From contig JAFGSL010000011.1 in NCBI GenBank assembly GCA_016934645.1, positions 1 through 6,372 on the forward strand: a stretch of DNA of 6,372 bases, given 5' to 3'. Under the pieces are notes generated by a model. The model was given only the letters and a program-made list of their open reading frames with translations, searched no databases and was not told the origin of the DNA. Each line of letters begins with the position of its first letter. The stretch's first letter is position 1. The DNA is from Anaerolineae bacterium. GTDB lineage: Bacteria; Chloroflexota; Anaerolineae; B4-G1; SLSP01. Both the position numbers and the translations under genes were made by a program. This document shows, one piece after another, positions 1-4,400 of this stretch.

Positions 1-435
1 CAACGCGGCTCGCACGGCCATTTCCGCGTTGTTCTCGTGGGCCACGGGCGCGCCGAAGACGGCCATCAGCCCATCGCCCGTGAATTTGTCGACCAGACCG
101 CCGTAGCGATGCACGCAGGCGATCAGGCGTCCGAGCAGATCGTTGATCAGGTTGAAAACGGATTCTGCGTCCAGCGAGGCGGAGAGATGGGTGAAGTTGA
201 CGGCATCGGCAAAGAGCACTGCGATCTCGCGCCGTTCGCCGCTCAAGCGTTCCTGATCGTGCAGGATGCTTTCCACAACGACGGAAGGGATGAAGCGTTG
301 TAGCCGGACGAGCGATTCTTGCGCAGCAACGAGCGCCTGGCGGAGTGACTCGACATCTGCATTAAGCGTGGCGTGACAGACGTGACAGGCGGTGGCGTCG
401 TCCGGGTTGTGCGATCCGCAGTGTGAGCAGTACAT
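1..435 (-). CDS. Class III adenylate cyclase, N-terminal part (zinc ribbon plus cyclase domain), cut by window edge
   Basis: The reverse strand reads ATG at 435-433 followed by 145 open codons to the left edge, so the 3' part is missing. Residues 3-20 form a zinc ribbon with C3-x2-C6 and C17-x2-C20. Residues 27-47 look like a helical linker, followed by RFIPSVVVESIL and then GERREIAVLFAD, the usual entry to a class III nucleotidyl cyclase domain. The two metal-binding aspartates are visible: D77 in LFADAVNFT and D121 in DKFTGDGLMAVFG. K117, three residues before the GD, aligns with the substrate-specifying lysine of adenylate cyclases (guanylate cyclases have Glu there), so cAMP synthesis from ATP is the likely reaction. 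The second specificity residue and the transition-state Asn/Arg lie beyond the window. No signal peptide or membrane helix precedes the domain, so it should be cytosolic. In related proteins this N-terminus is often followed by an AAA-type ATPase and TPR repeats; that part cannot be seen here. The gene is divergent from the TspO-like gene. Confidence 0.93.
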   Translation of the reverse strand, partial: MYCSHCGSHNPDDATACHVCHATLNADVESLRQALVAAQESLVRLQRFIPSVVVESILHDQERLSGERREIAVLFADAVNFTHLSASLDAESVFNLINDLLGRLIACVHRYGGLVDKFTGDGLMAVFGAPVAHENNAEMAVRAAL

Positions 436-442
436 ACGTTTT

Positions 443-450
443 CTTTCCTT
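443..450 (-). promoter_or_regulatory. Ribosome binding site of the cyclase gene
   Basis: On the minus strand AAGGAAAG lies 7 bases upstream of the ATG at 435-433. It supports this start, which also places the first zinc-ribbon cysteine at residue 3, as is typical for such proteins. Confidence 0.7.
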
Positions 451-549
451 TTGTTTTTGCTAATCGAATTCTATCACAAGAACGCACATTCGCTATTACA
501 GGAGTGTGAAGAGTCGGTTAAATCAAAACGATGAAAAAGTTTCAGCGTT

Positions 550-574
550 CCAGGTTTGCGTTTGCATGACCTGG
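550..574. promoter_or_regulatory. Inverted repeat over the -35 region, candidate operator
   Basis: CCAGGT (550-555) and ACCTGG (569-574) are perfect 6-base inverted arms separated by 13 bases, about two helical turns centre to centre. The dyad brackets the proposed -35 hexamer at 561-566 of the promoter for the TspO-like gene. A dimeric regulator bound here would block or contact RNA polymerase. No regulator gene is visible in the window, and 6-base arms can occur by chance, so the regulatory role is inference. Confidence 0.4.
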
Positions 575-589
575 TTTGGGTGCTACAAT
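561..589 (+). promoter_or_regulatory. Sigma70-type promoter for the TspO-like gene
   Basis: TACAAT at 584-589 matches the -10 consensus at five of six positions and is preceded by TGC, giving an extended -10 element (TGnTACAAT). TTTGCA at 561-566 matches the -35 consensus at four of six, with an optimal 17-base spacer. Transcription would start near 596, giving a leader of about 68 bases before the ATG at 664. It is the best promoter I see in this intergenic region. Confidence 0.65.
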
Positions 590-595
590 CTTTTG

Positions 596-611
596 CGCTG
601 ATTCTCCAGCG
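596..611 (+). other. Short hairpin at the predicted 5' end of the TspO-like transcript
   Basis: CGCTG (596-600) and CAGCG (607-611) pair perfectly around a 6-base loop. The hairpin begins where the promoter at 561-589 would start the transcript. A hairpin at the very 5' end often protects mRNA from decay; that role here is inference and the stem is only 5 bp. Confidence 0.3.
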
Positions 612-652
612 GATTTCTTAACGGTCAACTTATAACTTTCAACCATTTTGAA

Positions 653-660
653 GAGGAGGT
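653..660 (+). promoter_or_regulatory. Strong Shine-Dalgarno sequence of the TspO-like gene
   Basis: GAGGAGGT is a near-perfect anti-16S match. Two adjacent in-frame ATG codons follow at 664 and 667. Measured from the last G of GGAGG (659), the spacing is 4 bases to the first and 7 bases to the second, so the second ATG is the better-placed start. The two options differ by one methionine. Confidence 0.85.
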
Positions 661-663
661 CTG

Positions 664-1431
664 ATGATGAAAAATACCAACGTATTGAAGTGGGTCAACG
701 TGGGCGCCACGGTCGCTATGATTGTGGTCAATGCTCTGGCGAATGCACTGCCGCTCAATGGGCTGAATACCGGCGAGATTTCCGACCGCTTTGAGGTGTA
801 TTTTGTCCCGGCGGGCTACGTCTTCTCCATTTGGGGTTTGATCTATCTGGCATTGCTGGCATTTACGATCTACCAACTGACGCCTCACAGCGCCGGCACC
901 CGCGACCGTATCGGCTACTTATACGCACTGAGTGCGGTTGCCAACATCGCATGGATTTTCCTCTGGCATTACGAGGTTTTCCCCTTGACGTTGATCGCTA
1001 TGCTGGTGTTGCTCGGCAGCCTCATCGCCATCTATCTGCTGTTGGGGATTGGCGTGCGTCGTCCGGCGGCGTCAGAACGTTGGACGGTAAATTTCCCCTT
1101 CAGCCTCTATCTGGGATGGATCACCGTGGCGACGGTCGCCAACGTGACCTCGTTGCTGGATTACCTCAACTGGGGCGGGTGGGGCATCGCGCCGGAAGCT
1201 TGGGCGGTGATTATGCTGATCGTTGCGGCGGGTGTGGCGCTGGCGGTCAGCTTCACGCGGGGCGACATCACCTACATCACCGTCATTGTCTGGGCCTACA
1301 TAGGCATTGCGGTGAAGCATGGGAGCACGCCTGTTGTCGCCATCCCGGCGACCGTACTGGCGACGTTGGTGGGCTTGTCGCTCGTCGTGACTGTGCCGCG
1401 CGTGCGGCGGCGGCTGGCGAGTGCGCTCTGA
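664..1431 (+). CDS. TspO/MBR-related tryptophan-rich integral membrane protein
   Basis: The 255-residue product is strongly hydrophobic, with about eight predicted membrane segments (roughly 11-30, 48-71, 84-102, 106-129, 143-162, 177-197, 201-217 and 222-244) and an Arg-rich C-terminal end (VRRR at 247-250). It has ten tryptophans. Family hallmarks of TspO/MBR proteins are visible: PAGYVFSIWGLIY at 49-61 resembles the TspO first-helix motif; N94 and W97 fit the N-x2-W motif; and YLGWITVATVAN at 149-160 resembles the late helix motif with W and A/N residues. Classical TspO proteins are about 160 residues with five helices, so this is the longer variant often annotated only as tryptophan-rich sensory protein. 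TspO proteins bind porphyrins and related ligands; the ligand of the long variant is not evident. The gene appears to be transcribed alone from the promoter at 561-589 and ends 20 bases before the hairpin at 1452-1489. The family call is good; any sensory role is inference. The start could be 667 instead of 664. Confidence 0.88.
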   Translation: MMKNTNVLKWVNVGATVAMIVVNALANALPLNGLNTGEISDRFEVYFVPAGYVFSIWGLIYLALLAFTIYQLTPHSAGTRDRIGYLYALSAVANIAWIFLWHYEVFPLTLIAMLVLLGSLIAIYLLLGIGVRRPAASERWTVNFPFSLYLGWITVATVANVTSLLDYLNWGGWGIAPEAWAVIMLIVAAGVALAVSFTRGDITYITVIVWAYIGIAVKHGSTPVVAIPATVLATLVGLSLVVTVPRVRRRLASAL

Positions 1432-1451
1432 ACCGCATCGCGCAAAACTGG

Positions 1452-1489
1452 ACAGAGGGCAAAGCCTCATTGACGGCTTTGCCCTCTGT
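1452..1489. terminator. Perfect 15-bp hairpin between convergent genes, probable shared terminator
   Basis: The arms 1452-1466 (ACAGAGGGCAAAGCC) and 1475-1489 pair without mismatch around an 8-base loop. The hairpin lies 20 bases after the stop of the TspO-like gene and 6 bases after the stop (1498-1496) of the large minus-strand gene. Downstream on the minus strand comes CCAGTTTTG, a short T run. On the plus strand no T run follows (GATGGGTTACGG). It is therefore a better intrinsic terminator for the large minus gene, and for the plus gene it may act weakly or only as a 3' stabilising stem. Confidence 0.75.
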
Positions 1490-1495
1490 GATGGG

Positions 1496-4400
1496 TTACG
1501 GGTTGTAGACGGTGAATAGCAATTTGGTCGATTCGCCGGTAGCGCGATAGGGTGTGGGATTCTGCACTGTGAGCGAATAGTAGCCCGCCGCCTGGATGTT
1601 GCTGCCGGGAATGGTGACGTTGATTTGTGTGCGTGTGGCGGCGCTCGGCGTCAGGTCAACCGTCGTCCCGTTAGGCCGGTAGAGCCGCACGATAGCGCCA
1701 CTGGTCGCAAAGTAGTCGCCGTTGATGACGACGGGCGTGGCGGTGTTGATCATCGTCGAAACCGGCGTGACGTTGTTCACGGTGGGGACGCGGTTGTAAA
1801 CGGTGATGGTCGCCGCGTTGGAAATCTGCGTATCCAGCCCGGCTTGTGCGTTGCGGACGGTGACGGGATACCCACCGCCGAGCGTGAGGTTAGCAGCGGG
1901 AATCAAGGCCGTCATCTGCGTGCTGTTTATCACGTTGCTGGTTGCCAAGGGGACGCCGTTCCACAGAACGCGCGTCACCCCGTCATCTACGAAGTCGTCG
2001 CCGTCGATCGTGATAGTCAGTTGCGGGCTGTAGGCATCTGCCTCGTTTGGCGTGAGCGCGTCGATGTGCGGTTTGGGATGGTTGATTTTCACCAGGACCG
2101 ATGCCGTCTGCCATACATCGCCGGGCGTGTTGCGAGCGCGCACGGTGATGGTGCGTGTTCCCACCTCGGTGTAACTGTAGGCGACGGTATGGTTGAGCCA
2201 GTCCGTCGTGACCGTATACAGTTGCGTTCCATAGAGCGGCGCCGTCCACTCGTACCAGACCGACGGGGTGGTATTACCCGGCGTGAGGGTGGCGGTTAGA
2301 TACCCCGTCTGGTTGACTTCCCAGGCGGGGCTGGCCGGGCTGATACTGACGGCGGTGATGCTGATTGGTTTGAGCGTCAGTGGCCACGAATCCGTGTTGT
2401 TCGCCTGATAATGATCCGCTTCGACTGCCAGAATCCGGGCCTGATTTTGGATGGCAAGCTGCCCATCGACGAGATTCGCTGCTGAAAAGGCGTTACTGGT
2501 GACGTATACCGGGACGTGCACACCGACCGTTTCGTAAACCGGCAACGGTGACTCTCGGGTGCTCAACGTGCAGGTGATGACGGATTTTGCGGCGTTGGTC
2601 CCGCACTCGGCGCGCGGGCGCACGGTCACGGTGATCAGTTCGGGCGTGTGATTGGGGATGAACCCATCCATGTACGTGCGGTATTGGAGATAGGGCAGTG
2701 ATGGCAGGCCCGCAAGCGACCAGAGCGGCGTGCTGGAATCCGGTTCATCCGTGTAATAGGTATGCCGCAGCCCACCCGGCCCCACGAAGAACTCATTCGC
2801 GCCATTACAGGCCGAGGTCGCACATGTGCGCACCTGGAACAACATTCGCGCCGTCCCGCGTAAGTAGGCCGCGCGGACCTCGTCGGTATTGAGCGCGCGC
2901 TTGAAGACGGCGAGTTCGTCCAGCGTCCCGTCGAAGGGGGCTTGGCTCACTTCCTTCAGGCTGTAGACATATGTGGGGTAGCAGAAGTACTCCCACCAGA
3001 CCCAGACACATTCCTGCCCTTGTTCGTATGTGTAGCCGAGCCGGTTGCCTAACACCGCGCGCGCAGTGAAACGCCCGTCGTTATGCGGCGGCGTGAGCGT
3101 ATATGTGATCACAGACGCGATAGTCTGGGCGATGACGCCATCCCTATAAATTGCAATTGTACGCGCGGCGTCGTCCCACGTTACAGCGATGTGATGCCAT
3201 TCTCCATCATTGACCGCAACCGCCGAATTGTAGATTTGTCCGCCGAGATAAACCTGAAGCCCTCCCGGTCCACTGATAGTGAATTCATTCTCCTGAAAGC
3301 GCCATTTGCCATCGTCCGCGCTTGGGCTGTCGGTCACACTGTACTGGAACAGCCCGCCGCTGCTCTGCTGCGTGCGCAGCCAGAACATCACCGTCATTTC
3401 GGTCGCCGCGAAATCTTTTGGCTCTCTAACGTAGATGTAATCGTCGCTTCCGTCGAAGCGTAACGCTCCATTGAAGCGCCCCGCCGTCGTCTGCGGACAG
3501 CGCTCTCCGTCGCAATAGGCTTCGTTCCGGTAGCCCTGCGCGTCGCGCACGCCCGACGTGTCGAAGAACGACGTGGCCCCGCTGGTCTCGTTCATGTGCA
3601 GCAGCAACATCGTGCCGCTCATGGCCAGCGTCGCTGTGGGATAGCGGTAGCCGCTATTGGCGAGGGTCTGGGTCTCGCTGATGGTCCAGTTTGCACCGTT
3701 ATCGGGCAATTCGACGCCCACGGGCAGACTCGGATACCAGGCCAACGTGCTCCAGGCGTTGCTGCCGGTCGTCTCCTGCATCAGCGCCGAATCAAAGTAG
3801 GCGGTGTAGGCCGGGCTTTGCCGCTCGTAAACGGCCAGGATTTCGTCTGCTGTGAGGATACGGCTGAAGATGGCGACTTCGTCCAACGCGCCCCGGAAGA
3901 AGTTCCCCCGCTGATCCCTGCCGATATGTAGCGTGTTTATTGGGATGTTAAACTCGTCGAGGGCTGGGTATTGCAATCCGCCCCCGGTTATCTCGCGCCC
4001 GTTGATGTAAATGCGAATGTCATTGGGAGCGGTGGAATCGCGCCAGGTGACTGCCAGGTGGAACCATTCGCCAACTTGCGGCGTGATCATAACCGTCTTC
4101 TCCGTAACAAGGCTGAGGATGAGGTTGAAATGGTTTGATCCTCGGAAGCGGATTTGCGAACTGGAAGGGAAATCGATCCCCCATCCATCCCAGGGAGATT
4201 CTACCTCCGCCATCAGCCCGCCGGGGCTGGTCGAATCCATCCGCACCCACGTCATCCAACTGGCGGTCGCCCCGGTACCTGCGGTGTTCAACACGTCGAG
4301 CACGCCTACTGCGGCGCTGCCGTTGAAGGCCAGCGCGTTGCCGATCTTGCCGGAGACGACGGATGGCGTTCCCTGGACGTTAATCGCGCGGTTCATGTTT

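Noticed and set aside
37..303. 88-codon plus-strand frame
   Set aside because: Antisense to the cyclase domain, whose catalytic motifs are unmistakable on the minus strand.
495..526. Promoter for the cyclase gene (minus strand TGTAAT at 500-495 with TTGATT at 526-521)
   Set aside because: The -10 is fair, but the spacer would be 20 bases. Another -10 candidate, TAGAAT at 473-468, has no -35 partner. Neither is strong enough to list.
831..1508. 225-codon plus-strand frame overlapping the TspO-like gene
   Set aside because: It overlaps a gene with clear membrane segments, promoter and Shine-Dalgarno sequence. Its product is His/Arg/Gly-rich and runs through the terminator hairpin.
1625..2299. 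224-codon plus-strand frame opposite the TIG and PKD-like region
   Set aside because: Arg/Val/Asp-rich low-information product, antisense to well-recognised domains.
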